Positions 1-14,964 are shown, numbered from the stretch's first letter. The stretch: 64,000 bases of DNA from Pyrocephalus nanus (GCA_038380795.1 CM076264.1:11162001-11226000), one strand, 5' to 3'. The notes: generated from the letters alone by a model not told the origin. Program-made: numbers and translations.

Positions 1-3000
1 TGAAACCTTTTACCCGTTCCATAACTCTCTGTTTTCCTCATGAATAAAAAGCAAACAACAAGGTGAGCTGTGGGGCCTGAGTGCGCAACTTCATGTTTCA
101 AGGGGAGCTTTACCACTGACCTTACCGAGCCCAGCAGGAATTAAATCAGTGCACACATGAATTCTGATGCTTCTCACTCCTCACCACTGGATCCTCTCAT
201 ATCTCCTTAAATGCTATACAAGCCTGAGACATTGCTTTCCCTCAGTTCCTAGGCCAGCATCTCTAATGACTTAATTAAAAACTTGCTCTCTGAGAGTTTT
301 TTTCGTTTGGTGATGATATCCTTCCACTCTGTTATTCCTCTTCTCACTTCTTGAATTGAATAGTGACCACATCAATTCAATAGTTACTGTAGAAACCTGA
401 TGAAAGTAGTAACTTTCAGATTTTTTAAAATAGAATTTTCTATCAGTTTTATGATTATTAAATCAGATTTAATTTTCTACAGATGTTGATTTATCTCAGA
501 TGGTTGAAGTCTTTACTAGGGAATAAGGTTCTCTTCCTCTAACTTACCTGCTTCTATTATCTACACAAAGTTTAGTCACCATTTAAGGGTAACAGTTTGA
601 AATATTCCAATCTCAGTCTGTGGCACTATGCAATTTGTGAAACATCTTTGCAATTTTTACTGCTTTATCTCTCAGACTCAATTGCTCTCTTTATTTTAAA
701 GTATGTTTGACTATTTTACTGATATCTAATCATATCAAAGGCATCAAATTCAAATGAGCAATGAGGCTGTGAATAAGCTGCATTGCTTTGCTTTTCATGT
801 GCCCACAGCTGAATTCTTTAGAAGGTCCCAGTTTCAGAGCCAGGCTTAGCCTCTGTCCTCATTTATGTCATCAAACACAGCTGGGTCAAATTCAACATAA
901 AATCTTTATTTTAACCCTTTTGAAAAAGCAGCGAGTGAAAAAATTAGGGGTTGGTTTAACTGGAGTTATAACCTAAGATTTCTCAGGAAGATAAGCTGAC
1001 AGAAAGGTCAGTAGTCTGAAGCAAAAATCAAATTACCAAAACAAAACATCCCATGCTCATCTTCTGTGGAGTCTTCTCATCTGAAGCAAAAATTTACTGT
1101 GATTTTCAATGCATTTGCATTTAAAGGAAAATAAAACAAAATGTTTTAAAATTGGAACATAAAGAGAAACCCACAACTTCTCTCTACTCCACTGCCAAAT
1201 GTTTTAATTAAAGTTTGTAGAACAAATGTTAAAAGAACAATCTTTTTAAAAAAATCATTATTAGTTTCTGAAAGTCCTATGAAATACTGCTGAAACATTT
1301 GTTATTTTTTTGGTGTGTGTTGATTGTTTTACCACAAATGTTACTTTTTTTTCTGTGACTAAAAATTTAATTCAATTAATAAAAGTGTACTATCTTGTAT
1401 GTTCAAAAGACTACACTTACTTAATAAATATTCTTCTGTAAACCTGACAAAATATAAAGGTTTTAAGAGAAATTAACTGCTATGTCATGTCATGGTTTGG
1501 GTTTTTCTTAGTAGTTTATAAAGAATACAGTTCTAAAAAGTAGTGTATAAAATACATTAATTGTGTGTGCCCGTGTGTTACAACATATATAACATGCATT
1601 ACAACACACACACCATAATATAGCAGTTTTTCTGTTTATAATGCACATATAATAGTGTGAATAGATAGCAAAACATGTAAATAAGTGCAATGTTTTGAAA
1701 TATTGGGCATTAAGCCTGAATTTTTCTTTCAAAAACGCAAAATCACAGATAAAAGTGTAAAATATGCAGAGAGATGAATAGCTAAAACCCATGAAAATTA
1801 GAATACTTGTTCCATTTTGACTCCTACTTCCTCAATTCTCAGGACTCAAAAAGTCCTCAGAAAATACCTAAAATAGTAAAAAGTGGAATTATAAAAATTA
1901 ATTGTCTGCTCAAAGAAAGCATAGTTAATAGTCCACTATTATTTTTAGAATGCTTAAGTCACTGGACCAGTGTGAAAGGGCTACTCTTACTAACCCTTAA
2001 CCCACTTAATCTAAGAAGAAATATTTCTAATTATCATAAATTTACCTCTCTGACCCTTGCAGAGTCTAAGTTTAATCACAGTACTGTCGGTCCAGATGGT
2101 TTTATCAGACTTGGAAAAAAGTGTATCATTAATACCATTAGGTTTAGGCAGAACTTCTTGATTCTTTCAGCCTCTCCTGTTTACCAGTAGCTACTGGTAT
2201 CAACAGTAATCTCAATCCTAATAGCATCTTTAACCTTACGAAATCGTCACTGAGGCCCACATCCACCCCTAACTGGGCAGTCTGTGTCAGATCACCTCTC
2301 AATTTAACCTGGCAGCTTCTTCTGGACCATAAATTTACCTTTGGTTTTCTTGGAGTCCTAAATGGGTGGTACAAAACAGGTAAAAAGTATTCATATGGGA
2401 TGTTCTTAATTACGAAAGTGAGAGAGGTCATATTGGAGCTAAATGGTATTTTTTACTCAGTGGCACAATTCAAGGCCTTATTATCCCATGCCCTTTCCTT
2501 TGTGGAAAGAGGGAAAGTATTTTAAAGGCAAAAGCAGTCCTTTGAATAAATTTAAAGGACCGGTAGATCACCTTCTAGGGAACTATGCCATTAAATTTGA
2601 CCACAGCAAAAAGAAATTATGATGAAAAATTGGGTCATTGGTCAATCAAGTAAGCATGCAAAAGCGGAGATGAAGTGAACAGGAAGTAATTTAAATCACT
2701 TTCAGTTTTCTTGAGGAGAGAACCCACAGAAACCAGTTACAGCAGAAAGCATATGTTTGAAAGTAGGCTTTGGCCTGTCCACCAAAAACTTAGGATCTCA
2801 AGCTGTTGGGACAACTCAAAGTCTCTCTTTCCAGCACAGCTGTTGTTTTCTTTTCTCTTCACTGCTGGGAACATGATTTGGAGCACAAGCTCCAGTTATT
2901 TGTAACAAAAACAACAGTTAGGTCATAGACACCGTTCATCGTTTAGGAGACTAAAAACATGACTGCAGAGAAAGGAGTGCAGGTAAAGGCACATTGATAT

Positions 3001-4728
3001 TGCCCAGTTTCTTCTGGGAGTATTTCCATAAACTGAGTAAGAACAAGCTGATGGCTTACGGATTAGTAGTCTCAGTCTGAGAATTTTTCAAGCTGACGTT
3101 TGTAATTTTAGATCTGGTTCAAATTGTCAAACAAAACTTATTTTGTCAAAGATACATTTAAAGATGCTATTTTTTCACCAAAAAGTCTTTTGGAAAAAAA
3201 TGGTTTTGTGGGTTGTTTTTTTAAACTTGTTTACATCCTTTCAATGTATGAAATCACATTATGCAACTGAATTTCAAATGCTTTAAGTGAAAACCTGAGA
3301 GAACACATACATCAGGACCATACATCACTGGAATTTATAAAATGAAATGAAGATTAGTAAGTTGTCATTTTAATTAAAAAAATGTTTTGGTTGCTCAAAG
3401 GTTTAATTTAACACAGTGGATCAGTTCCAAACTATTTCAATCAGGCTTCCACCAGATTTCATATATTATAGAATAATGAGATAATAATATTAATTGCTCA
3501 AATATAAAAAGTCTGAAATTCTTCTTTTTAAAATGGAGGGAAGGATTAATTTTAAAAACATAGTTTAATTTTAGTTGTTCTGTGACTGAATAAGAGTTCT
3601 AATTATGTTCTCCATTCATTGCACATTTTACAAGTAGAACCCTTGCAGGCACAATTACAAATGAATTGACTCATTCTTGTTGATATTTATAAAATCAGAA
3701 CGTTTTTGCATTGCATTTATATACTGTGGGACAACTCACAATTTTTTTAAATAACAAAAATTTGAACCTTTTTTTCCTAACAGTTTAGTATTCTTCAAAT
3801 TCCTCTGCATCTGGAAGAAATTATTTTCACTGATGACCTGGGGTAGTTTTTTAAAAAAAAAACAACAAACCAAAACCAAACCAAACAAACAAAAAAAAAA
3901 AGCCAAAAAATCCCCACTGAGAGTCTCTTGTGATAATGGTACTTACCTGGCTGCAACTGCATATCAAGATACCTGTAGTCTGAAAAAGTGAGCTGTAAAC
4001 CACATTAATCTTGGATTTCCTCTTATTTTTAATTAAATGAAACACATAGTAAGATACAACCTTCCAACCCTAAGGAAATGGCAAAGAACACATTATACAT
4101 TAGTAAAAAAAGGTTATTAAACTTGCATTCATTTGTGATATAGTAATTGCTTCTCTGAGTTATTGCCAAATGTGCTGGAAACAGACTGGCTATCTGAGCT
4201 CTGAAGTTTCCACAGACTTCGTGTCTGTGTGCCTCTCTGACTGAAATCTCCATCAAATTCATTCACCAGATACCTGCTAAAGCCCAAGTTTTTCACCCAC
4301 ATCTCAGAGGGTGGTGGATGGCAAGTCCAACCCTCTTTTTAGCTGGGTATCAAATCTGAGAGGAGAAGCAGCAACTCTCACTTGAGGGGCAGTCAAACTA
4401 CCCTTGCACTATGATGGATGATGATGATCCCCTTTTGGGCAAAGTCAAAGAGGCTGGCACATCATCCTGCATCTGAGCACTGCCAAATGGATGCCAGAGG
4501 TGTAAGTTCACAGATGGTATTGCACCAGCACAAACTCAGACATTTTGGCAAGTGACACTCTGTGAACTCATATCACTGCTCTATGTTTCTACTCCCTGTA
4601 AGTGTGTGTTGCCCTTAGCTGTGCTTTCAGGAGTGACATATTTTCATGAATATACTCCATGGAAGAAGTATAGTCAGTTCAGTCAAGTCTGTATTCAGAG
4701 AAAGAAGTTTACACAGACCATAAAAAAA
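1..4728. other. AT-rich non-coding sequence
   Basis: Apart from short A/T runs (for example the A-rich stretch at 3849-3902), I see no repeat family, RNA gene or splice-supported coding segment. The short open frames lack domains and look like chance. Confidence 0.6.
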
Positions 4729-5380
4729 TCACTCCAGAAAAAGGGCAATCCTTTGTAGCCTGGTGCCAGGTATAAAAACTCTGTACCACTTAGGATCAAG
4801 AAGATGTCCAGCAAACCAGTCTCTTACCCCCACAGCAGGAAATCTGTCTTCAACAGATGGCTCATAGTCCCCCAGATGTATTACTCCTACAATATTCATT
4901 GAAATGTCTGTTCTCTCTGGATAAGAAGAAAGCAGAATGCAGGGTCTGGACGACTGCATTTTTCTCCCAGAAACTGCAGTTCCTCATGCTCTGTCTTGAA
5001 GATCTCAATGTGTTCTAGGTTAAGGTTCTCAAACTCCCTGAGTCTTTTGACTCTTACTTGGCCAGAAGTTGGGAAGAATATCAAATTGCACAGAAGTTTG
5101 ATGTTGTACAGCAGGCTGTTACAGATCATAAATTGGCTCTGTAAATCTATTCCCCACTTTCAATATTGACCGTGCTGATTCTGTGCTACCTTTCAAGTAG
5201 AAGAGTGATGACATTCCAGAAACAACATATTTGCAGTCCTGAATGAATGACAAAAACCCTCATAGAAACCACAGGCCTTAGAACAATCAAGGGGATCTGA
5301 ATTATTTGCAGGCCATTTTTATCCTTTGCAACTTTCCAAGATAAAGATAGTAGGAGTGAGACATATCCAGCCTCAGACAC
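4729..5380 (-). other. Cluster of abutting minus-strand open frames (possible decayed ORF)
   Basis: Three open frames of 64-77 codons follow each other on the minus strand in different frames (5380-5186, 5129-4896, 4959-4729), the last two overlapping. Some of the predicted sequence looks protein-like, for example a charged stretch with VKRLREFENLNLEHIEIFKT and a later DWFAGHLLDPKWYRVFIPG. This could be a frameshifted remnant of a mobile-element or viral-like ORF, or chance. I do not recognise a family and have not joined the frames. Confidence 0.2.
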
Positions 5381-8300
5381 TCTATCCTGTTTACACTGAT
5401 CTTTTGCCTCTAAAAATCTGAAGCCCTGTCTTTTTAAACTGCTTTTAAAAATAAAGTTATTGACTTTATCTCATAAGGAAGAAAATGGACATGATTATTT
5501 ACATCTTCCAAGGATCTGGCCCAACATTTTGTCTAAAAAGTTCACTTAGCTCTGTCAGGTTTTAAAACACTGTCAATCTAAATTAGCTATAATTTTCATG
5601 GTTATTTCACTGTTCCATAGATTTTCCCATGAAGCTATTTTTTGAGAGGGGCATAGATTTTTTTTTTTTCAATTGAGTTCCTGCTAATAGCAAAGTATCT
5701 CTTCCATCTGGTGAGAACCTCAGAGGATTTTAGAGAGTACTAAAGCCAAGGGTCACAAGTTTATGTAGTAATTTTATTTTTAAGAAAATATTTCTCCTGC
5801 AGCTGTCTTCTACAAATTAATACACATCAAATATGATAGCTGAGGGAAATAGGGAACATCTCTTGAATAACAGCAGTTTCTCTTCATTTCTCCTTTACAC
5901 ATAAATGTAATGCCCTCTGACAATATTAGCTTTAAACTGGATTTCTGTAGTATATTATATAAAAGTCATTTAATGATGACAGTTTAAATTGCCTTGTGAA
6001 AAAAAAAGACTATTTCCATGAAAGTGAAGGGGGTCTTTAGAGAGGAAAGTTAAAAGGACATTGTGTTATGCTCCAGAATAATGTTAATAATCTTAATTCC
6101 TTCCATCTTAGTGCAGATCTTGAGATTCTAACACTTTTCTCCCCATTCACTCTCCTCAAAATTATTCCTTCCTGTGAGTTTCAGAGTCCTGCTGTATTTT
6201 ATCTTCTACAATATCCATTTTTCCCCACAAAATTCTGTGTCACAGCATTTGCTTCAAATAGATAAGCACATTTTCAGTGTGTAATTAATAGAATAAGGAT
6301 AACAAGTATATGGATCTCAGTAAGACAGATATTGTACCAGAACTGCCCATTAGAAAGCTCATCTAATGCTTTCCAAATTAAATTTTCCTTCACTTGTATG
6401 AAAAGGAAAAACCATGATACCCTGAGGATATGAAAACTCTGGGAGTTTCACTTCCAGAAGCCCTCAAGCAGAATGGTCTCTGTCCTGCTTCAAGTAATTC
6501 TTTAAAGGAGCTCATTTTTAATCTACACCAGTCAGGTCTTTTCCTAAGAAAACTACAGTATTCGATCCAGGAGGATGACTTGGAAACACATTTGCCAGTT
6601 TTCCTTGCAAGAAAATATTTTTTACTTAGTCCTTGAAATTTCTGAAGGCAAGGAACAGCCCTTTTGAAAGACACCTGGTATCTGTTCCTCTTGTGTGCCC
6701 AGATGGTGATTCTTTTTCAAAATTTCTTACTTTCAGAAGTTGTGTGGCCAACAGTGGGAAGATGGATAAGTTTGAACCAGTGCCACAGGTTGTACTTGCA
6801 GAAAATTATTCTGACCTTTGAAACACAGGACAGAGATTTAACAACAGCTTTATTAGCCAGCTGGAGGTACAATAAAGTAAAAGGCAAAATCCCAACTCCA
6901 GGTCTTAATTAAAGTGCTATGAGCTGTAATTCAAGCCTCCTGAAGACCCTATTGGAAGCACTGCAAGACTGCTTTCCTACCTAGATGGCAGAGACATCCA
7001 AGAATAAAGAAGTTAACAATCTGTCCTGTATCAGAAGCCCCAAAAAATATAAAATGGATGTTGGCACTGTGACCTTGTTGTATTGCAAAAAAACCCAAAC
7101 CTCAATAAGGATCACCTGCTAATTAATTTATACCACAGCTGGTTACAACAGACTTCCAAAAAGACCAAGCTTTATGTTTGTTTTTTCTACTCTGTTTATT
7201 TACAAACTAAGCAGACACAAATGGAGCTGCAACATGCCATCTGACAGCATCCTGTCCCATGCTGTGAGCCAATTCTAAGAAAAACTTTACCTCCAACACA
7301 TGGTTAAAAGCCTACTACCATTTCCCTATCATTTCTGGCAAGTCTCTTCTCTTACGGATGGTCCCGAATTCTAACTTCCTACCTCTCCCATTAAAATTCT
7401 AACTGGAGCAGTCATTGTCACTTTCTGACACAAAGTGGTCCATGGAGTCAGTAAGAGATTCCATGGTGACCTACATAGGAAACCTGCAGAGCCAGCATAA
7501 GGGCACAGCTGAATGCTCTGAAATGCCTGTGCCAGTTCCTGTAAGGGAATTCTTGGTGTTGCCACTTCACATGGAATTAGTGTTTTGCAGAAGCAAAGGT
7601 GCACGCATTGTGCATAACTGGGGACAATTTCTGTGGTGCATCATTATTCACCTTTGCTTACTTTGAGAATCCTTGCCGGATGACCTGCTGGCACCTACAC
7701 AGAAAAAGAATATAGGGCAAGACCTCATTCAGCCATCCCTTTTCAGAATCAGGTGTGCTTCAGATCATAGGGAAGAGCAGACCTCTGTTGACAGCTACAA
7801 AAAAACCTAAAATGAATCTTCAGGGGACCTTTTCTTTTCACTTTTCGACAGGCACACAACTTGAAAGGAATGCTAGTGCAGGCTATTCTTTTCTGATGAT
7901 GTTATTTGTGTGACACTCCTTTTCCAGTTGTCAGATTCTCATGTGTCAGAGGCAGTACTTTACATGCACGGGCTGTATCCTGGTGTGGGATATGGGCAGC
8001 CCTCTTTGCTCTAATGCTTTTCAAGAATGTGTGTCTATTTTTAGAATATTCACCAGACATGGGGAAAATCCAAAGCTACTTGTCAGTGCCTTCCACATCT
8101 GTACTGAAATATTCCTTTCCTCTGTAATCTGGTTTCTATATGAAAAAGTTGGATGAAACTGAAAACACTCAAATCCCAAGAACATGAACTAATCCTTGAA
8201 ACCCATATTACAAATTGAAAGGAAAATGTTTTCTTTCTTATTTCTTTATCGGTTGCCAAACTTACCTATTAACCCAGTTTTGAGAGTTCTTGTTTTACCC

Positions 8301-11300
8301 TGAGAGGCCACCAGCAGGAATTTTTTTAACACTGGTCGATCATAAATACTCTTGAAAATCTTTGGTGAAATCAGGCAGGGAAAAGACACCACCTATAAAA
8401 TAAAAATATTTTATCTTTTCCTATAGCAAAGTAAGATGAATTTTTTTATGCTGTCTACATGGAATTCTTTCTAAAATCAGTGGGTGTTGGAGAAACACGC
8501 AGATTTTGTTGCACAGATTTAATGGAGTCCCAAGGCTAGCAAGCAGAAAAAAGATGTAAACACTTTTCCCCCCCCCGAATGGTGCTCAAATTTCAGTCCT
8601 TATTAATTAGTAAGGAGAAATGCAGTGTTTTTCAGACATTTGTCATTAAAAAATGTTACCAAGATTTCTGCAGTGATTGAATCACACGCTGTTTTTTCTA
8701 TTACATTAGCCCATGTGTTATATTGATTTTCTCCTGAGAATATGTATGGTAGGTTGGATATGACATTTCATTGCACTAATTTTGAAGACAGTGTGTAAAT
8801 GAACAGACAATGATTTGTTTTGTCAGTGCATCCAGGTAGAATGACTTGCTGGTCTTACTAGGATTCAGAGAAGATCTGATGTAGTGCATTAAGTGATGAT
8901 TTTCTGCAACATATTTACTGTCATTTTCTCACCCATATTCTTTGATGGAAAGAATATAATATTTTCTACACAGTGAAAATTAGATTTTCTGTATCAGCTT
9001 AGCATGTTTTGTGAAAACAGAGATTTTTACCATGAGATTCAAAAGTTATCAGTTTAGTAATCAATAATAATCAAATGGATTAACTTCATCCAGAAAGATA
9101 ACTGGTAGCACTCAAAGAGCAATTAACATAATAATTTTAAAGGTATTCAAACAATCAAAATTGCCATTATGGAGTTTGCTGCAGAAAAAAAGATGAACAA
9201 GTAAAATAAATGTGTTTTAAATATACTAGGGCCAGGGAGTATATTAAAAAACTGGATTGAAAAAAACTAGTGCAACTCCCACAGTCAGTGAATAAGACAA
9301 AGATTTTATATGAGCATGTTTCTTTTTACTTTGGTTTTACCCTTAAAATCGACAGCTCCCCAGCTGATTATTTTCATTTTATGATCAAAAGCAGCACCTT
9401 GTATGACTTTCACAGTTGTTTTGTCCTCTCAGTTGTAGACATGGTATGAAGTGGTAGTTTTTGCTACCATTAGGGAATTTGCCTTGATAGATCCAAGCCT
9501 TTCTAGCATGTAGCACATTTTGCCTTTCAAGAGCTGCAACTTCTGGGACATAATAGAGAAATTTCCGTAAAAAAGAAAAAAAATCCTGACAAATCCAAAC
9601 CTCATTCTTCATTTTGAAAATAGATTTTTATGTTTATTGTGATTCAGGATCACAAGATGGATATTATTCTAAGAATGGGCTTTGTTAACTTCATGAGGAA
9701 GTTCCATTGTGTAATCAATGGTGCAGAATCAGGGCAAACTGGACAGGAGAGCTCTTGCTTTAAATTAAATAAAGCCTGAGGACAATGTCAGACCATGAGA
9801 TCTGACCCCTTCACATGCCAGTGAATTACAGAAGTGACCAGTTACATGGCTTAAGCTTCCAGTTAAGGCCAGAATGTTAGTCCTTTAAGAATAGGCCTGG
9901 TCGTGCTGTTGGTAGACCACAGGAAAGATGAATCCCGAAAGCCATGGAATTTACTTGAGATATGCCAAGATAATCTCAGAAAAGGTACTGAGTAAAAAGC
10001 CAAGAACAACTGTGTAGCTCCATGGATCATGACACTAAGGATTTTTAGAGATACGTATCTCTTGGATGTGTTCCTTGGTGTCTGTCACAGAGAAAGTTCT
10101 TGAAGAACACAAATTCTGCCACTGCATTAAGGTTGTTGCCCCAAACCCATGGAAGCCTAATGTCTTTGACACTGTGATTTTTTCCTGCCATTTCACTAAA
10201 ACTAGCCAACAAGTTCTTATATTATGGGAGGAGAAAACTAAACGTGTCTACATAAACCTTGTTTTCTTATGAAAGTGGATTAAAACATTTTTAAAGGTGC
10301 CTGGCAGTCTGACCTGTAGAAAAAAATCGTAGCTCAGGCATTCAATGTCACGTAAACATATCAGTAGGGCATATGATCAAGGTGTTTGAGGGGGCCCTCT
10401 GTCCTACCTCCCAGCTTACTTATCCTATTCACTATGCTGCTTACAACTCTAAGTTATCCTGGGTGTTTCGGAGAAAGAAAAATAAAAATGCCAGAAACCA
10501 AGTTAGCATGAGAGGAAGAAGGATTGATTCAGGCACCTGACTGAAGTCCTGACACATGACACTTAATTGCAGTTATTATTTCAGTGTGGAGACTGAAGAA
10601 TTTCATGAATGTTCTGGACCTGCGAAGAAGGGGAAAGAGCACAGTTCCTCAGATCCTCCATACATACTAATGCAAGAAGAACCATTGTATACTCTTCCCA
10701 AAATGAGGAATGGACTTGTCTAAGGGAATGCAATAGCCACCAAGATCATTATATTAATCTGCAGCCCCAAGATACTGCTAGACTCCTGCTGAGATCAAAA
10801 AATCCCCATCAGTCTCCCTTGTTTTATTATAAAATATGTCTTCGTACACAAAGACATCTACATATAACAAAAGTCTTATTGATTGACCTACTGAGAAATA
10901 ACATACATTGAATTTTCTAAGATTCACATAGCTTGTCTTCTGCCTCATCTATGTAGTCCATTGTTTAAACCCTCCTTTCTATTAATTTCCATTTCATACA
11001 GAAACCAGAACTGAGCACTGTTTCTGCCTATGAATTTATGTATTCATTCCATGATGGCAACTGATCTTTTCCCAAAGCATTGTGCTGAAAGCAAATGTTG
11101 AGGGGATTATCTAAAATATATTTTTAAAAAAAATCACAACAAAGCAAAATCAAAAAACAAAGTATCTCCACACACCCTTTTGCACAGTTTAACACTGCAG
11201 GTTTATAAGTTGATTTAACTAATTCATGTACGACATTCTTGTTCAGACAAGCCCTTTTCAAGTCTGTGACTTCAAAACAATACCAATTAAAGGTGAGCAA

Positions 11301-14300
11301 ATAACAACCTAAAGCAAGATTCAAACCTGTACAAAGGATGCTTGCCAGTATCAATCCATCCATTATCACCAGCTGCCCCTCCAAGCCAATATACCTGATT
11401 TTCATTTAAGGAATACCATCCTTTTTACAGTACCTACCAAAGTCCCATGGCATTGGAGAGCCTAAACTTTATTCTTCCATGTGTTATATTGAAATCAGTT
11501 TCTTTCTAAGAGACATACTTTCAAGAATACAGTGTACTGAAATGAAAGGAAATGAATGGAATAGATGTTGAGTACTTTGTGCTGGCATTTAGTGGTCAAA
11601 GGGGGAAATGTGTTAAACATTTCATCTCTGCACCTGAAAATTTGTAGGTTTTTTTAAACTTTCATTCTCTGTTCAGAGTCTATCACAGCTACTTTGTACA
11701 CTTTCACTATGTCAGGATCTCAGAGTCCTTCTCACCCTAGGAGCTTTCATCTTAAAAGCCCTCTGAGAGTAGCAGGAGAGTCATACTGATGTGAATGCTG
11801 GCACAGAAAAGGCTGCTTGGTGTAAACCTGCAAGTAGGAACAAAACACCTGAAGCTAACACATGAGGGGGGGCCACAATGGCAGGACACAGTAACAGAGG
11901 CAAGAAAACAAGAAAATCAAGGCACAGTCTGTATAGCAGCATTACAGGTTTGTGAACTGAGGAGCTGTGAACGGAGGGTAATGCTGTACTGCTGCAGATT
12001 TCTTATAGCTTTGAAGACAAGACATGGGAAAAGAGCATTCCTCTCAGCTCAGTTAGAGCATCACAGAATAGTTTAATTGCCTGAGCTGTAAAACAACCCT
12101 TTTGTCAAAACCACTTCTCACTAATTACTTGCCTGCCAAAAATACATTGCTTATTCAATTCTTTGTCAGATGTAATTGATGCAAATCTAGGTGTATACCA
12201 AAGTATTTGTTGTATATCTTTTGTGCCATCTCTGTTTGACAGCATGCTATTACATGACAAGTGCCATGGTATAAAAGGAATAGCTATAGTGAGTATACAT
12301 AACTTCTGTATAAACTTATAATTTTTGATGTCTTATATTTTAGAGGACATGGAAATTGTCTTCTTTCACCTTCCTCCTAGCAAACAGAGGTCTGAACCAG
12401 GTAAGTAGTCAAATCACTGCCATGACTTGTCAAGCAGAGTCTAATGAACTCAGGGGCACAGGGATGCCTTCTTGCTCTCAGCTGACTACTTCTATGAGGG
12501 TTTTCACTTGGGAAGTGTACTCAGTGTGTCAGTGCAGTGTATCCATTAGTGCCTGGCTGGGGATTATCGCACTCTTAGAGCATGCAGGGCATGTGTCTCA
12601 TATAGCGTCTTATACAGCGTCCTGCCCTCCTGTCAGCAATTACTCTCAGATTGGCCTGCCCTTTTTTTTTATTCTAGGCCTGTTTTTAATCTCTCTGTAG
12701 CTATTCCTGCCCCATAATTTCAAAATTTAATCTTTCTCTAACACCCATATTTGATTTTAAAATGTTCCACTTGGCGCTCGCCATCTTTGGAAGAATTCTC
12801 ACCTGTCTTGCCCAGAGCCTTCTCATGTCTGCTTTATTTTATGCATCACCTTCCACTCCAGAGAGTAACACTATTAGTGCACTGTCTGGATAAGGCTTCA
12901 CTTTGACACCAACTACAATGTTTTATTACACTCTAATTTTGTCAATTTCTCTGCAGCATCTAACAGTTAAGAGGGATCTTTTTTTAATGTCAGTGTTGGC
13001 TGAACCATCGGAGCTTATCAAGCTCCCTGGGTGCCAACATGGGTTTTTCTTAAGCTGTTATTTCTTGTCTAAGGCGTTTCAATATTCTATATATTTTCCA
13101 AGTTGCAATCACTTGATCTTCCTGACACTTACAGTAAGTATAGTAATCCAACTATATGGATTTACTGTCCAAGTTATATCTAGTTTTCTAAGAATTATCA
13201 CAATCAATTAAATGTGTCTTCCACTTACACTCAGGGATTTTCCAGCTTTGACAACTGGAATAGAAGGCTAGAAAGAGAGGAGAGTATAAAACTAGTTCCA
13301 TGCTAGTGGAGCTGAGAATGTGGTAAAATACAGAGTTATATTAAAATACAGAGTTATAATTTTAGAAAATTATGGGGTACACATGTCCAATAATAGAACA
13401 GTTTTGCTGTTACCAGTGAAAAGAATATATATGCAATATGAGTTGAATGTTTCTCTATTAGTTCATCCAACACTGTATTCTCTAACTCACCCACATTTCT
13501 CTCTATCCACTTGGAAAGTACAGTGAAAATCCAGGTTCTAGTATCCCATCACCTGAGATTGTATCACACTAAACTTTTCAGCTCTTAATTGTTTTTTTCC
13601 TTTGTGGTTCTGGTGGCCCTGCAGTTATTTCTTATATTTTCTTTACAACACTAGAGATTTTATGCAGAAAACACACCTTTGCATTGTTATTTCCATAGCA
13701 TATCCCTCTTGACTTGAAGAGCATCCAGAGAAACACTGAAGATAGCAAACACCTTAATCTTCATTCTAACTTTTAGTCCCATTCAAATCAAGATGCTCCA
13801 TTGTCTCTGCACCTTCCCCTCCTATACAAAGAATTATAACTCCTTGATAATAACATTCTTCACTTTTTAATAATCTTAATACTATAAAGACAGATGCCTG
13901 TATAATTTGCATCACAGAAATGCTTTTTGCACAGTTAGTACAAATGTTGCTTTTATCTGGCCACCCACTACTACTTTCTGATCTTTACCTGTTTCATTGA
14001 TCGAATCCTTTATATCTTTTTTCCAAAGATGTCATGTTCCTATAATCTAGTAGCAAGCTTCCATTCCTGCATAAAACAGTTCATCAGCCCCTATCAGGCA
14101 CAGATCATTCTGGCTTCTGGTTTCATCACGGGAACCACTGGCTTTTGAGGAGAAGGATTAAAATAAAAAACATAAGCAGGGACATATCATGCAATGCTTT
14201 GCTTTGCCCATGTTTATCTAACTGGCTTTTAAAAATTCAGCTGTTGTGTTCTTGTCCTGTTTTTAACTTCTCCCCTGCTCTTTTTATTCCCTCTTCTGCC

Positions 14301-14888
14301 AGTGGAGCAGTACTGGCAGCTGCTCTCTGCCCAGACAGCTCTGTTCATTTAGCTGCACAGCAGTAATTCTCCTTCACCTCACACAAAAATCTTACTAATA
14401 GTAATATTAGTAATTTATATAACTAAAACTCCTTATATTATTTGTAGGAAGTCTTTCCTAAGCATTTGCATCACTGACTAAGAAATGCTTGTATACAGCC
14501 TAACTTTTTGTATAATGTTCCAAGGTCTTGATTTCTTTCCTGTCTCCTCTAGTCTGTTGAGCAATCAACTTCCCTGCCTCAGCTCTGGTGGACCAAACTC
14601 TTTGTTTTCTTTGCAGATTTCTACAATTTTTAAGGAACTTTCACTGCCTCAGGAATTCTCTTACCTCATTATTTGTAAGCTTTCTTCCCCAATTGCTTCC
14701 TCTGCTAATACTTTGTGTTGGACTGCATGTTTTTGTAAGGATGAATGTGTTGAGGGCAATGAGTGAGGCTTTAACAAGACAGAACTCATAATGGCTCTGT
14801 GATGCTGGTGGTTATACAGGCATTACCCTCAACACAGGTGCTGAACTAAGGCTGGAAGGTGATGAGACAGACCCTACACAGACTGGAC
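5381..14888. other. AT-rich non-coding sequence
   Basis: Unique-looking sequence with a 9-nt C run (8568-8576), a 17-bp direct repeat (13324-13358) and one short splice-flanked open segment (12344-12400). No gene was recognised on either strand. Confidence 0.55.
13324..13358. repeat. Perfect 17-bp direct repeat
   Basis: TAAAATACAGAGTTATA occurs twice with one T between (13324-13340 and 13342-13358), so the period is 18. Confidence 0.93.
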
Positions 14889-14964
14889 AGCGGAGGCAGA
14901 ACGAGAATTCGGAACCTCCTGGCTGCCAGCTGCCTGCCTGCTCTGACAAGCCACACTGCTTCCC
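14889..14964 (+). mobile_element. Possible ancient MIR/CORE-SINE-like fragment
   Basis: The order of short motifs (AGGCAGAACGAGAATTCGGA, CTCCTGGCTGCCAGCTGC, CTGCTCTGACAAGCCACACT, GCTTCCC) resembles the conserved part of old amniote MIR-type SINEs, which reads roughly as an A-rich GCAGA..ATT.GAACC block, then CTCCTGGCT.CCAGC, then CCACACTGCTTCC. The match is from memory and divergent, and neither end is clear. It could also be unique sequence that happens to look alike. Confidence 0.45.
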
